DNA from: Norana najaformis | Taxonomy: Eukaryota; Annelida; Clitellata; Crassiclitellata; Hormogastridae | Assembly: GCA_964023275.1 (NCBI GenBank) | Contig: OZ029921.1 | Span: 7,698,806 to 7,762,805, forward strand | Reading direction: 5' to 3' | Length of the DNA: 64,000 nt | In this document: in pieces, positions 46,632 to 59,072 of the stretch | How the letters are laid out: each line of letters begins with the position of its first letter | How positions within the stretch are numbered: the first letter of the stretch is position 1 | The notes under the pieces: generated by a model | Told to the model about the DNA's origin: nothing | What the model saw: only the letters and a program-made list of their open reading frames with translations | Database searches by the model: none | Position numbers and translations under genes: made by a program

Positions 46632-47854
46632 TAAACAAGGATTCGCTGTATACACTGATTTCATGCTGTGTTCTGCACACTTCTGCATACCACTGGCCTT
46701 TTCTTTCTTCAGTGTACCCATGTTTCTATATCTTCCATTGATTGATTGCATTTTATTACAATACATCCCAAACCACAGAGAAATATGGATGCATTGGGGC
46801 AAGTTCAAGGTTTTTAGTAGAACCAATATTATTGTTTTGTGTCAGATGTAGTCTGTAAGGTTTACGTCAGTTTATCTAGTTTTGTAGCTTTTCTGTCGAT
46901 CTGTACAAATTGTTACTCTTCAGAGGTTCTGATTTTTCTTGATTGTTGTTTTTAGGAATAATTTTACCAGTTTAGCATGTTTGCCTGCTGTGATTGGTTT
47001 GCAAGACCAGTGGAGGCACATTCCCTTGATTGGTTTTCAAATTTAACTGGGAAGGAGCTTTGCTTTGCCAACCATGTAAATAAGCAAATTTTTATGAGCG
47101 TCATTCAGGTCACTGGCTACAGCTTCAGTATTTCTGGATTAATGCAAGCTCATCAGCGTGATGTCGATGTATTTTTTTAAACTTCTTTCGTGTACATAAA
47201 CTGTGTTTGTAGTTTTAGTTTGGCAGGTTAAAGAGCAAAACTAAACTGCAACATATAACTGAATGATAATTATTTAGGTTTTACGAGGGTTTATGTTGGG
47301 TTTATGCAGTATGAACAGAGGAGCACTGATGGAGTTGAGTGGATTGCTTATTCTGTTGCAGTCGCCAATTGCAAAACCTGTAGGATGTGGAAATGAATTG
47401 CTGTATGATTTGTCACAGCGTAAAGAAAATCTGAAATTAGAAGAATAACTTAGAAAAACTTCACTTGTATTTTCAAAATGCGTTCAATTTTTTCAAACTT
47501 TATTTCCAACCAGAAAAAACGGGTATCGTGAACCTTCAGTGAAGAGACTGATAGGTTGAGTGCTGGCTTCAGAATAGAAGACTTCAGGTGCAAGTCTTCT
47601 GTGAATGGTGACCATTTTAGGAATCTTGAATGTAGTACTTGTAATTGCTTAGTACCATTGATTGGTGCCTTCTCATGCGTAACGTATAGGGGCACAGTGT
47701 AAATATAAAGTAATTGTAAACTGTGCCCGAAATGGTTCTTAATTGTAAATAATGGATAGGTCTAATGCAAAAAATTTGGCAATTTTCTCTCTACCCATGC
47801 AAGCTCTGGTTTGTATGCTGTGCTTCAGCTGAAAGGTCTTACAACACCGGGAGT

Positions 47855-47935
47855 GTGTCTTAGGGTGACCCAGTGGATGACTTTGTTTGGTCATTAACAT
47901 CTGCCTCCAGGGCTCGAATCATAGTGTCGTATATG
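47855..47935 (+). mobile_element. possible tRNA-derived SINE head
   Basis: ggtgacccagtggatgac (A-box-like) and gggctcgaatcat (B-box-like) are spaced as in a tRNA. The body is not identified. Confidence 0.4.
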
Positions 47936-50237
47936 AATTTGATGTTCTGTTGCTGAGCCATATAACCCAAAAGGAAAGAGAGTTCCACTGTCGTCCTGCT
48001 ATGAAAAAATGGTTAACTTTAGACTTGGCCAAAAGTTCATTCAACCAGAAAGTTCGACATTTGGTGATAGAGGCAGATAAAAAGCTAGTCTTTACCTCAC
48101 TTTTCTGCGCCAGACAGACGTATTCTGCTTGTAAAATGCGGGCAGGTATTTGCGATAAATTGTTGGATTGGGGTTAACAATCAATGGTCCTGACTTGCAT
48201 CTCTGGTCTTTGAGATTTTTTTGTGATTAAAGTGTGCAAGTAGTTCTCTGCAACTCATATAGGTGTCTCTGAGAAATATTTACAGTGAGAGCTGCGTAAA
48301 GTGTAACTCTACCTTACCTTACTGAATATTGTGCTGTGCACACGCATGAAGCAGTTTTCATAGGATGTTAAAAGGTGCTATATACATTTTAGGTTGCATA
48401 TATGTGGTGTATACTTTGGTGTGCATTTGCTTTTGAGTAGATGTTTTGTGACATGTATAAATTGTAAAATTTCATTGGATAATTTTAATGCTTTGCAAAT
48501 ATTCATTGTTTTCAATGTATTATTAATTGATCTGCTGTATATGTAGAAAAGGCTAATGTACTTCAAGATCTTTATTTGAATTTGGGTGAATCCTCTCTGC
48601 AAGATCTGAATTCTAAATTCTCTGGCATGCAAAATATTAGTTGTAGTTTTTTATGTATGTTTCTTTCAACAATTTTTGTCTTTTTGACATTAAGTTCTGT
48701 TCTCAAAAGACAATTTTTGACTTAAAGACAGTTGGCATTTTTTCCTAAATTTTGTTAGAATGAAATTTTGTTGTTCTATCTGAAAAATGAACTGATTTTG
48801 GCCAACTTTATTTCCATAAAAAAATCCAATTTATATATAACGTAATTTCTTCAAGCATGCCATTCTGTAAAATAGTTTCACAGTGCTTGCCATTTTAATA
48901 TGATAAATCATTTTAAAAATTTTATTTTTAAAAAATTCCTCAAACATACCATTTTGTGCAATAATTCCTTAAAGCATGCCATTCTGTCAGATAAATTGTT
49001 AAAAATTGCCATATTTTAGATAATTTCTTCAATAATTTAATTTTTTAAGATACAAAAAATACCATTTTCAACCATGCCATTCGGTATCTTCTAAAATTTT
49101 GTTCTGAAAGAAATTTATTCACACGAGGCTATCTGCGCCAGTGGCGGATTAGACGTAATGCCTTGTTAGCTTACTTGAATTCTAATAACATTTTAGTAAT
49201 CTAATTGTTTCTTATCTGTCAGTCTAATCATATTTCTTCTTATATTTGCTGTAATTAATCTTAAATAAGTACATAAATTTGTGACTATCGAGCATGCATC
49301 ATGTCGATTAAGACACGTCTTACTAACTTAACTGTAGAAATAAGAGTATTTTTAGACACTTAATTGATGCATTTCTGATAGTTTCAAATTTAGGATTCCA
49401 TACACAATGCAGTCAATGCTGGGCCCTCGAGAAGAAATACCAGGTATCTGTTGATACTTAAATTGATGCGTTTCTGATACAGTTTCCAGTTCTGGATGCC
49501 ATTCACAGAGCAATCAAAACTGGTCCTTCAAAAGCTTACATCTAACACAACGGTTTTCACAGCAGGCTGCATTTTAGTCTTGTGCATGCATTTATGGAAT
49601 ATTGACAAATGATGGATCGCTTTAAAAAGTGGGTCATAATCGTATTGTTTATTTCCAGCTTGCATTTTGTGCTGTGATGTCATGAAATGGTGTAAGTTAT
49701 TGGTGTTCTGTGATGGCTAGGTCATTTTTCAAATTGTCAGGTGTGTGATGGTAGCAATCTACCAAAGCATTGTATCACACGGAGTGATGTTAGGTAGGCC
49801 TGTTTGCTGAAGGAATTATGAGTTTGATCAGAATCACTAGATTTTAGATTTTAAAACGGTTGTTGGCAATTCTGTTGTATCTAGGCATGTACAAAATTAA
49901 TAAAATTCTTAGTCACTTACAGTCAGTGTCCATTTGACTATATAAAGCTGCAGGTGTAGGAATTACTGAGATTATATAAGCTACTAGGTTTTTGATGATA
50001 GTCAGAGCTACCAGATTAATGATGATAGGGAGTACGAAGATTAAAGTCATCTTCGTTAAACTGTGTCATTGACACTAAGACTAGAGGGACTTGTTGAAGC
50101 TCTTCATTTTAAGGAGCATCTATTTCATTAGGCTTTCAAGCTGAGAGTGCCACTGTCCAAATGGTTTTTCTACAAGAGGTGCTATATAAATTTACTGGTA
50201 CAGCACAGTTTAAACATACTTGAATATACATTAGGTG

Positions 50238-50400
50238 TCAGTGAGGCACGGTGGTCCCTCTCGGTAACACATTTGGTCAATGATCATGCAGTTCAATCCT
50301 GTTGTCCAGCGTCTCCCACCTCAGAAGAGCGTTTCCATGGGAGGTCAGCTAAGCTGAGAGGTGCTGGACAATTCAGTCATGAACTCCTGTGCATAAGTGC
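50238..50400 (+). mobile_element. tRNA-derived SINE (degraded)
   Basis: gtgaggcacggtggtccctctcggtaac and cagttcaatcctg resemble A and B boxes. A SINE body follows to about 50400. Confidence 0.45.
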
Positions 50401-51479
50401 CATCGTAAGAATAAACTAAAATGCTAAACAAGGTAACTACGTTGCGACAGAAAAATAGTCGGTTCAATTTGCTTCAAATTTGCAACCAGTTGGTTTGCAT
50501 TTGCTCATTTTATTTTTTTGTCATTGTATTAACGAGTTTTCATTTATTTAAGGTAGCTATCGAGAAAATGCAGGTAAATGATACTAAAATGATATGGAGT
50601 GGGTCAAGACACTGAGCTATAAATAACTGATGAGCAGTGTAAACACAGAACTGCCGACAAGGTCTCCAGCAGCCATGTTGGCTGTTGTTGGCACAGCTGG
50701 TCCATTTTGCCAGATTAGTCCATACATTATTTCCTATGGCTACATTTTTTGGGTCTACCATTTTCAATAGCTGCACCATGCAGGCCCACTATGGGCTTAG
50801 CGAACATGGCTTTCTGGGAAGTAGTCATTAGGATGGTTTCATGGTCATATGTATGGTAAAAAATGAAGTTCAAGCTAGAGACCAGGACACCCTCTCAGTT
50901 TTTTAGACCTGTAAATTGTATCATTTTGGTAAAATTTTAGCTTCCTACTCCAACTGGAAGATGGTGCTCATGGACCCTTTCCCTTTACCACATAGAACTA
51001 GCAAAGAGATTGGTTAGAAAATACACTGCATGTCTTGTAGTCTTAATATATACCAATATACAAAAACTATAGTTATATCATGTCAGCAACACTATTTGCT
51101 GCAACGAAGCAGTCTAAATAAGCAACAACTGTCAAATGATGTCCCAAGAATTATGTGTCGCAGAACTTAATTTCTTCAGCACTGCATCTATAGCAGACTT
51201 CATAGTATCAGTGGGAACAGCTTTCTGTTTGCCTTAACAACTGGGAGGAGAAACTGTTTCTCTTCCTCATCATTTGTAAAGAGGCTGTTGAATTCTTAAA
51301 AGAACTTGACACCACGTTCGGCTGTCATTTACGACATGCAATGTCTTTATCCTCTCCCTATGCGTTCTCACTTAACTCGTCAGATGGAAGGGCGAGAAAT
51401 GATCTTCTTCCTTTAGGACTGGAGTAGCTTTGCTGTTCTCTTTGTAGCAAAATCGCCCAAGCTTGCCCCCTCCTTGAGT

Positions 51480-52560
51480 CTGCAGTGCCTCTCACAATCC
51501 ATTCACTGGGCAAGTTCATACCCTACAAATTCTTCATAGTCTCCGCTGCAGAACTTCTTTGTGAAAACAAAGCCAGTCCCACTGTTTTGTCGGAGAGGCA
51601 CCAGAAGTGCTGTTTTATGACTTTCCTTGCAGCAGTGCTGATCTCTGAATCAATGTTCTGATATTTTCCCAGGTCAGTCCACAGCATCGAATCTTGTCCA
51701 GCGGTCATCAGTTTGCACATCATGTACGGGGTTATGGCGCTCTCTAATAAGTGGATGTCCTGAGAGACTTTTGTCACCTCTTGATAGCCGTCTCTGATCT
51801 GGCGTTCCCGCCAGCCACATTGTTGCGGGATGGCTGATTCACGGAAATTTTCCATTCCAGTATTGGGCTCCAGTCCCAAAAAATTTGTCAAGTGCCACAC
51901 CTTCTTAAGCCTTGAAAAATCTCTTGATGATTGGAATGTATGGGGAACTTGAAGGACCACAGCACAAAGTGAAACCCATCGTATGATGACGGCAAGACAA
52001 CTCCAGGTGCTCTCGACCAATCATGTTTTTCAGAAGATCGCATGCTCCATTCAAGCGACCAGTGTTCACAGAAGTAGTCTCAAAGTTCATGGCTTGAAAT
52101 TTATCGGTCATCTTTCTTGCCTCCAGCAGATCATAAACAGCCTTGGCTTCATCAAGGTCTTGTTGCAGAGGCCAACTTTGGAATGTCATATAGCTTATCT
52201 TTACCTTCTCCAGAAACCAGCACTGGTAGTGGCAGTCTACATCTCAAATTCCAAAAATCTCAGGCAGGATTTTACCATCCAAGTGAACCACCAAGGGATA
52301 ATCTGGTACAAATGCATCCATTACTGACTCAGCATGTTCCTTCCTAGCTTTTTTCGTGCCCTGTAAATGGTGCTTCATGATATAGGTAATGTGGAGGGAT
52401 CGCAGCCAAGGGCTCCAGCAATCAGGATCATTAAGTGAAGTGCTTTGCAGTCGGAAGCTTTATTTGATTTTTATCCAAGGCACTTGTCACATGTGAGGTG
52501 AGCAGCTGATCTGTAGTTAACAGAGATCTGTGAAGACTGTGTCTTTCTCCTAGGAATGCT
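51480..52560 (-). pseudogene. decayed transposase-like gene
   Basis: Minus-strand frames 52189-51905 and 52020-51523 together give NTGRLNGACDLLKNMIG...LSCRHH, then GPSSSPYIPIIKRF, then W..R and EL-rich helices. This layout is typical of a multicopy invertebrate transposase-like family found in uncharacterised proteins. At least one frameshift lies near 51950-52020, and the N-terminal part is broken by stops. Terminal repeats were not found. Confidence 0.5.
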
Positions 52561-53306
52561 GATAAAACGCAATCAAAGATCTGAATTCTGGAATTGTGAA
52601 TTGCATAAACAGTACATCATGTAAAAATATCAATAAACTCAGATTTCAACAAAACGTCTGTTAATGAACAAGAAGTGGCGAGATCTGTAATAAGAATTTG
52701 AGATTGCATGGCTAGAGAGAAAATTGCCTACGGTGCATTAGACCTATTGTATGGGGTACAGACATCTGAGGCCAAGGCCATCACTACTGCAATTTGTGTA
52801 ATTCCGATGAAATGTGTTAGGCGTACCCTCACTCAACTACGCTCTGTCGATGGATACGACTATCATACAATAAAGATTAGCACATGTCAATTTCAAAACA
52901 AAGGTTTCAAAATGTGTTGGCTTCCTGGATCCCGCTAGGAGAGAGCTTAGGACGCTTCAGCAGGCCCTCATTGTCATTTAGAGGGGCTTTGCAATTTTGG
53001 TGCTCGGTCTCCTAGATCCTTGCAATTCTCATCCAGGTACTGGACCTTCCTGGCTAAAAAAGTCGCCTTCCCGATGTTCTCATCCGTAGTCAATAGTTGA
53101 CACCATGTTCAGAGTCTCTGGACCACATGGCATCAAGGATCAGGAACGATAAAGGCCATCCGCAAAGTTCTGCAATCTTTCAATATAAGACAGAGATGTC
53201 ATTTGTCTCAATGTCATAAATATTGACATTAAAAGAATTGCTCTGGTAACTATACGTGTGTTGTATGTATTTTTGTGTAAAACAAATTTCCTGATATGCA
53301 TGATGT

Positions 53307-53317
53307 ACCACAGATGT
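53307..53317. other. empty target site of the unit B LINE
   Basis: accacagatgt occurs once here in otherwise continuous sequence. In unit B the same 11 bases flank both ends of the LINE at 59677-60743. Confidence 0.93.
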
Positions 53318-55184
53318 ATATGGTCAAAATAACAATTTACAAATTTTGAGAGCTTCTAAAATGACCTAAGCATCAAGTTGACCTAATTTCATATAGGCCG
53401 GTAAATAGCCCTTATCAAGTCTTCTTGACGCAGCTTTTGAACGGCGATAAGATAATTTGGAGGTTTACATTTACACTACCTTTACAAGTAATGCTGTTAC
53501 AGCATGTAGTCATCACCCAATACTTTTGATGAGCATGTCTTTATGGCATCCCATTATCCCATATTCACATGCACAGTATGACAGGCCCCTGTGCATAGTT
53601 TGGTTGAAGTAAATATGAGAAACGATTTTTACCAGTAAAAATCTGGAATTTTGTTTTTAAAATCGGCTTCACATTTCACCATAGTAAAAATGGTAACATT
53701 CAAAATAGTCCAGGTTGTTTTTCTATACACTTATTAGATATCACATTGAACATTGCTACTGTCTCAGTAACTTCATCTGTCATCATCTTATTCAAATAAT
53801 CAACCCCATCTAACATTCGCATTCTTGTTCTGTTGTTCTTCACCAAGCAATATTGTGTTCTGGACCTGCTTCCAAACGCTTTTCTTTAGGAATGCTTTAA
53901 TTGCTTCTGATCCTGCCAAACTTTTTATTCTCAACCTCTCCCTCGCTGAATGTTGCTTTCATTCTTTTTATGCCCTGGTTAAGTTTACTTCTCAAGAAAC
54001 CACTGCGATATTGGAAAAAGCGTTGATCATAGGGAGGACCCCGGGGCACAGGACCCAGCAATAATTTGTATTTCATGGATGACCTCAATATCCACCAATC
54101 TTGTTTTAAATGCTTGTATCATTCGACTTCCTAAGCACCCAGATTTTTATAGGCATATAAAATTTGAAGATAGTTTACAGAAGTTTGGTAAATGTTTACG
54201 TTTGTTACACATTTTGTAAATGCCTATTTTCTTACACTGTTTCAACAATAATCCTGATTAAGTTGAACGATCAGTTGGCAAAAATGTACTGACAATCCCA
54301 CCTACCGATCGAACAACGGACTCTCCTACATGTCACATACTCTTATCGACAAAGAACTGCTTGGTGGCTTATTTGAATAAAATCATGTCATATTAATGTG
54401 TGGTTTAACCAGATCAAATCGATTGCCGCTGATCAATATGCTAGTACCAACACTGAATATCCAAGAACATTTCATTGCACTGTCTGCTTCCTGCAACCAA
54501 TACTGTGATTTCCGAACGCTTATAAATACATGAAGTAAGTGATACTAATGGCAATATAGGCTTATGAGAAAAAAGTGTAGGTTTCTCTAAACTTGTATAA
54601 ACAGCTTCTGTTTAAATAAAGCCTTACAGTGTAAGGCAACAATTTTATATGAATGTATTATAGCTGTTTAAGTCTACAAGAGTTCCTGTTACATTCTTGC
54701 CTGCTCTTAATAGTCGTCAGTAGTGAATGGAGCGGGGTGCTTAAAGTACGTACGCCCCCACTTAAATTTGGTATTGGATGCTGACGGACGGATACGGTAG
54801 GCTGAAAGAAGCTCAGCACCGAGAGGAGTGGCGTCATCGGACGTCTGAACCTGCCTGAGGGCAAAAAGTCAGAAGTAAGGTACATGTAGGTTCCTGTCCT
54901 GAAGGACACACAGCTCCAGCTCCATGTAGATAACCCAACTATTGAAAGAGCACGTTGTAAGCCACAACAACTGTGCTATGCTGCCAGACTTAATGAATCA
55001 ATGACCATTATGGCTAGACTAAAATTATTCGTATTCGACTTGCGCCATGCAACGCGAACGTCGTTGAAACCAGATTAGCATAGCAGATAAACTTAAAATC
55101 TCCCTGCATAGTAGGCCTACTTCACAGGCCCTATATCTAAATTGTAAATGAGAGTTTCCTCTTGAACTACTGTTATTCGCTATA

Positions 55185-55200
55185 TTTCATATAAATCTAA
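55185..55200 (+). promoter_or_regulatory. TATA-like box of peptide gene A
   Basis: catataaat at 55189-55197, 77 bases upstream of the ATG. Unit B keeps the same motif at exactly the same distance. Confidence 0.45.
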
Positions 55201-55267
55201 ACTCTTCTGAATTATTTGAATGTTTCACACCTGTTTCACTGTGCGTCTCTCTTTCCACATCACTGCA

Positions 55268-55369
55268 ATGGCTACTAATCAGGTTGTCTGGATCGTCTTG
55301 CTTTGCCTGGCTATTCTATCGCCATCTTTCGAAAGCCAAGTGCACGGTTGTACAGATGAAGCACACCAG
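55268..55369 (+). CDS. peptide gene A exon 1 (signal peptide)
   Basis: 34 codons, phase 0. ATG is followed by a hydrophobic Val/Ile/Leu core to about residue 20. The donor GTAGCC is shared with unit B. Likely cleavage falls around residues 21-27. Confidence 0.75.
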
Positions 55370-58300
55370 GTAGCCTAAATATTGTCATTTCCCTACTGCA
55401 CCTAGGTATATATGCATATGTATAGATGTGTGTGTGTGTGTGAATATGTTTAGACATTTAATATAGGCCTTTTAAGTACCTCACAAAAGCGTTGCGCTCG
55501 CAGACCTAAGTGGAATCAAAGATCATTAAGTAGGTAAATGATTGAATAACTGGAAAAGTTATTACCTTAATTTCAATTTTATTTGTGGTATAATTGCACA
55601 GTTTGTTTTTTGCTGATTATGCTTCGTGCAGCTGCAAGCTGTAAAGAAGATGAAGCGGTTGGAACGTGAAGTCAGAGAAGATTTTTCAAGAGATGAATTA
55701 CTACGAGATAATGGTAAGTGACCAGAAAAGTATAACTCGGACATATGCAATCTTCATTCATATGTATATAATATATTATATAATTATATATTAACTGTCG
55801 TATAGAAACGCACCTCTGAGCTATTACTGAAACTGTATTACCGCCTGCGGGCTGGCTGATAAAACTACACATCCAAAGCAGGCACTGACACTGTGCACGA
55901 ACATTTTCGGATTCAGAGTGGCCAATCTGGTCGTATCTCCATCTACGACTTTGTCCTGGGATTTCCCTTCTCTGATCCAAACTTGGTGTCTCTTCTAGCC
56001 ATGGATTCGTCGTCCTAAAATAAAATTTGTGCACTTTTGAGTGAGTCGGTACTGCAATTAATCATAATTATTGCCTTCCAATCAAAGGTATGTATGAAAC
56101 GTATTGAACTTCTCGGCCATGTCAGCTGAGAGTCATCGAGGTCAGAGGTATTGAGTATCAGACCATGAAGAACTTTCATCTATTCAAGCTTATTATAGTT
56201 TCCCTGAGGCAATTGTAATCCCTCAGGAACTGAAACACTACTCTGGGAGCTATTGAAAGGTGATTTGTTGATAATTATTCTTTGCCCGAGGTACACATGA
56301 TGCCTGAGGAGAGAAAAAATTGTCCGGAGACTAGTAAATATGACGTCTGGAACGGCTACGTGTCATTCATTTCTGACAAGGAGAAAGTACTGCAAGAAGC
56401 AACGGCATTAAAACGGCATTATTATTAGTAACAGTAGTGCTGGTAATACTACCACTACTACTACTAGCAGTAGTAGTAGTAGTAGTGGTAGTTGTAGTAG
56501 TAGTAGTAATGCAACTCTTTATAAATGATTTTTCGTCGTATTTTAGCCACACGCCTATCTCTAAGTCACAATGGAACAGAAACTGGTATCAGCAAGCGAG
56601 GACTCCCGAAAGCTGTGTGTTGCTGTAAAGAAGGTTCAAGTTACAATGGGAAATGTAACTTCAGCTAGATATATGTTTTGTAACTCTACTGTTAAGTATC
56701 ATATTATATCTTTCATTATGACTCTTGTACACATGGATAATTTGAACAATCATCATCATCATCATCATCATGATCCATGGGCCGAGAGCCCGTAGGTGTC
56801 CACTGCATGCATTGTCACTTGTCTCCACAGTTCCCGATCTTGTGCTGTTCTTATCAAGGCGTGCAAGTCTTGCTTACACCAATCCCTTATATCATCTGTC
56901 CACTCCCTATTAGGTCTTCCTCGTCTCCCATTTCCGCCCATAATTCCCATCATCACGCTTTTTATTTTCCTACTGTCATCCATCCTGCATATATGTCCAA
57001 ACAAGCGTAATTTCCTTCTCATTATTACTTGTATTAGATATTCTTTTATGCTCAGTCTTCTTCGGACCTCCGTATTTGTTACCTTCATTGTCCGATTCAG
57101 ACGTAATATTCGTCTATAGCAGTACATTTCAAATGCTAATATCTTATCTTTATCCGTCTTTTTGATTGTCCATGCCTCACATGCATACGGAGCTGTGCTA
57201 AACACACATGTTTTCAAGACGTTTAGTTTGGTCTTGTGGCTGATTTTCCTGCTTTTCCAGATGTTGTTTAGCCCTGCCATAACTCCTTTTGCCTTTTATT
57301 TGAACAATGCATCACAAAATTTCCTGAATCTTCTCTCCGGCTTCAATCTTTAATAGAATATCTCTTTTCAAACTTGTGCAATGGGCCATACACTTGATCT
57401 CCTTAAAACCTGGTCCAGCTCTTCTGGTGTCAAAATATCTCTCCTTCTGAGTCATATTGGTCCGACCACTGTCCCATTATTGCCGCATGCCACCGACTCT
57501 TCCATCAGTTACTGCCCTTGGTTCATTGTTTCAACCTCCACAGCTGACATCATTGCCTGCCTACAAGATCCTACCCTGAAACAAATGCAATATAGGCCCT
57601 ACAACTCAGTTTTTCATCACACTCTTCTCTCGCACAGTTATGTCAGTTTATTGAAGTCATTCACGTCTAACCTTAGACGTAACGTTTTCAGCGTGCTCAC
57701 CCACCATAGTCTGACTTCTGGTTTCCCTGATCCGTCGGATTTCAACAGGGCTTCTCCAACGGATTTTGATTTGTAACTACAGTCTCACTTGAACCAACCG
57801 TTCATTGATGCTTGTGCATTATTATAACGCCGCTATAGAAGTCAGTACTCCTAAAATACTAAAAATGTTTAATATATTTATTACAACCCAATGTAGATCA
57901 ATGTTAGACCTCGTCAATGTTTTCTTTTGAGATGAATGACCCTTTGGACTGAGGCGCATGACAAAAATTGAACAACCTTTCCAAATGAATGACACTACTT
58001 GACTGAGAAACTTCAGTTTAACATGGCAGACGTCTAACCCCACACACATAGTTGCTGTACTTCATTCATTATTTAAACACTAGTAATTAATTACATGATT
58101 GTTGATTTTCATTTTATATTCATTATATATCATTCGCAATTAGGCCCCTGCATATTTCTTTCATTAAATGTTCTATAGTTTCCTTTTTCAGCCTAGTTCA
58201 GTCAACTATGACTTAAATGGCTGCTCTTTTTCTAATTGTCATTTACAAACTGCGATTTGTGGTTTAAAGTATTGGTAGGAGAAATTAGGGCTCTGGCCAG

Positions 58301-58755
58301 CAGCCTATAGATTGTGAAAAATACATTCAAACGGAGAATGATACCTCTTCTCTTTATCACGAAACGCATCATGGTTACTTAAACATGGATAAAAATGATA
58401 AAATTGTGATAATTCTTACCCAGAGATTAATTATTTTATCGTGCTTACATAGTGTCAGAATTTGGCATAAGGAACCTTTAACTCTTAATTTAGTTCATTT
58501 AAAACTTTAATTCTTTAAAGATTATTTCGATTTTCTTATCTGACTTTGTTACGTTCCACTAATTAAAATAAAATTTATTTTTTAGTTTATTCTGAAAATC
58601 CTGGTAAGGGATGTCAAGCAAAGTGTAACTGGCCTGGATGGGCTGGTAGCCTTGGGTGTTCATGTGACAAAGGGTTGCTATGCTGCGATTGCTATTGTCA
58701 CTGGTGGTATGGCCCCGTCTGTAAACAGCGAGACGTCATCGATTACCTCTTCTAA
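55268..58755 (+). CDS. secreted cysteine-rich peptide precursor, copy A (3 exons, 117 residues)
   Basis: Exons 55268-55369, 55632-55713 and 58586-58755 join in frame (phases 0 and 1) with GT-AG borders. Exon 1 encodes a short polar start and a hydrophobic core typical of a secretion signal, then a few residues with one Cys (28). Exon 2 encodes a highly charged Lys/Arg/Glu pro-region-like helix with KK and KR sites. Exon 3 encodes the cysteine-rich domain: Cys 71, 75, 86, 88, 94, 95, 97, 99 and 107, pattern C-X3-C-X10-C-X-C-X5-CC-X-C-X-C-X7-C, then a 10-residue tail and TAA. The signal/pro/mature split over three exons is shared with venom and defence peptide precursors of molluscs; the C-terminal C-X-C-X4-G-X2-C is close to an EGF motif but one residue short. 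I do not recognise the family; toxin, antimicrobial and EGF-like ligand are all open. Intron 2 has a LINE. Confidence 0.7.
55632..55713 (+). CDS. peptide gene A exon 2 (charged pro-region)
   Basis: 27 codons plus one base, acceptor GTGCAG, donor GTAAGT. Rich in Lys, Arg, Glu and Asp, no cysteine. Exon length (82) is the same in unit B. Confidence 0.75.
56424..56508. repeat. (ACT)n/(AGT)n microsatellite, palindromic
   Basis: A run of act units is followed by a run of agt units, so the array can fold back on itself. It lies in intron 2 of peptide gene A. Confidence 0.85.
56751..57297 (-). mobile_element. young RTE-like LINE insertion, 5'-truncated (547 bp)
   Basis: A minus-strand open frame reads the reverse-transcriptase C-terminal region (CEAWTIKK, RRKLRLFGH, GRRGRPNREWTDDI) to the stop. 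The 3' end is an (ATG)n tail at 56751-56775. The element is flanked by the 11-bp duplication atttgaacaat (56740-56750 and 57298-57308). Protein-level similarity to the copy at 59677-60743 is very high. Confidence 0.92.
57370..57780 (+). mobile_element. LINE endonuclease/linker fragment
   Basis: The plus-strand frame reads GHTLDLL.T, then HATDSSISYCPWF and a YRPYNSV block, resembling the end of the endonuclease and the linker of CR1/L2-type ORF2. No RT follows. Confidence 0.45.
58586..58755 (+). CDS. peptide gene A exon 3 (cysteine-rich domain)
   Basis: Acceptor TTTTTTAG. Two bases complete the codon left by exon 2, then 55 codons and TAA. Nine cysteines in 37 residues, three Trp-rich spots and a Trp-Tyr-Gly-Pro turn before the last Cys. 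The 3' flank is AT-rich with attaaa at about 58876. Confidence 0.75.
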
Positions 58756-59072
58756 GTCTGAAACATTCCTCATTCTTTATAAAAATTGTTCTTGTTTTAA
58801 TGCATTTAATATGCATGCGGTAATGAATATAGAAAGTTCATTTAAAACAAAAATACATTAGACAACAATGATAGTATTAAAATAATTAGTGAAAAATTAA
58901 ATTAATGACATTACTGGTGATTTGTTGCGTTGTTGCTTTCAATATTGAAGAAAAAAACAATAACCATAACAATATATGAGCGGTGCACGACTCCGTTCCT
59001 ATTTTCTTATTCTCTCTGAAGCAAGATAAAAATGCTCGCGACATTTAAACAATTATGTTAAATTCTTACTGG

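Larger units (their letters stand above)
46632..51480. other. ITPK1 3' flank, gene-poor
   Basis: No protein-coding exon recognised. It includes two SINE-like heads (47855-47935 and 50238-50400). At 48840-49090 an AT-rich stretch repeats a degenerate aagcatgccattctgt motif about five times. No clear AATAAA was tied to ITPK1. Confidence 0.55.

Noticed and set aside
53825..54064. 79-codon open frame identical in both units (also 61311-61550)
   Set aside because: Its identity is part of a longer 425-bp identical tract that extends past the frame. The opposite strand is equally open, and there are no domain features.
56571..56795. Poly-histidine frame near 56750
   Set aside because: It is the (ATC)n tail of the minus-strand LINE read on the other strand.
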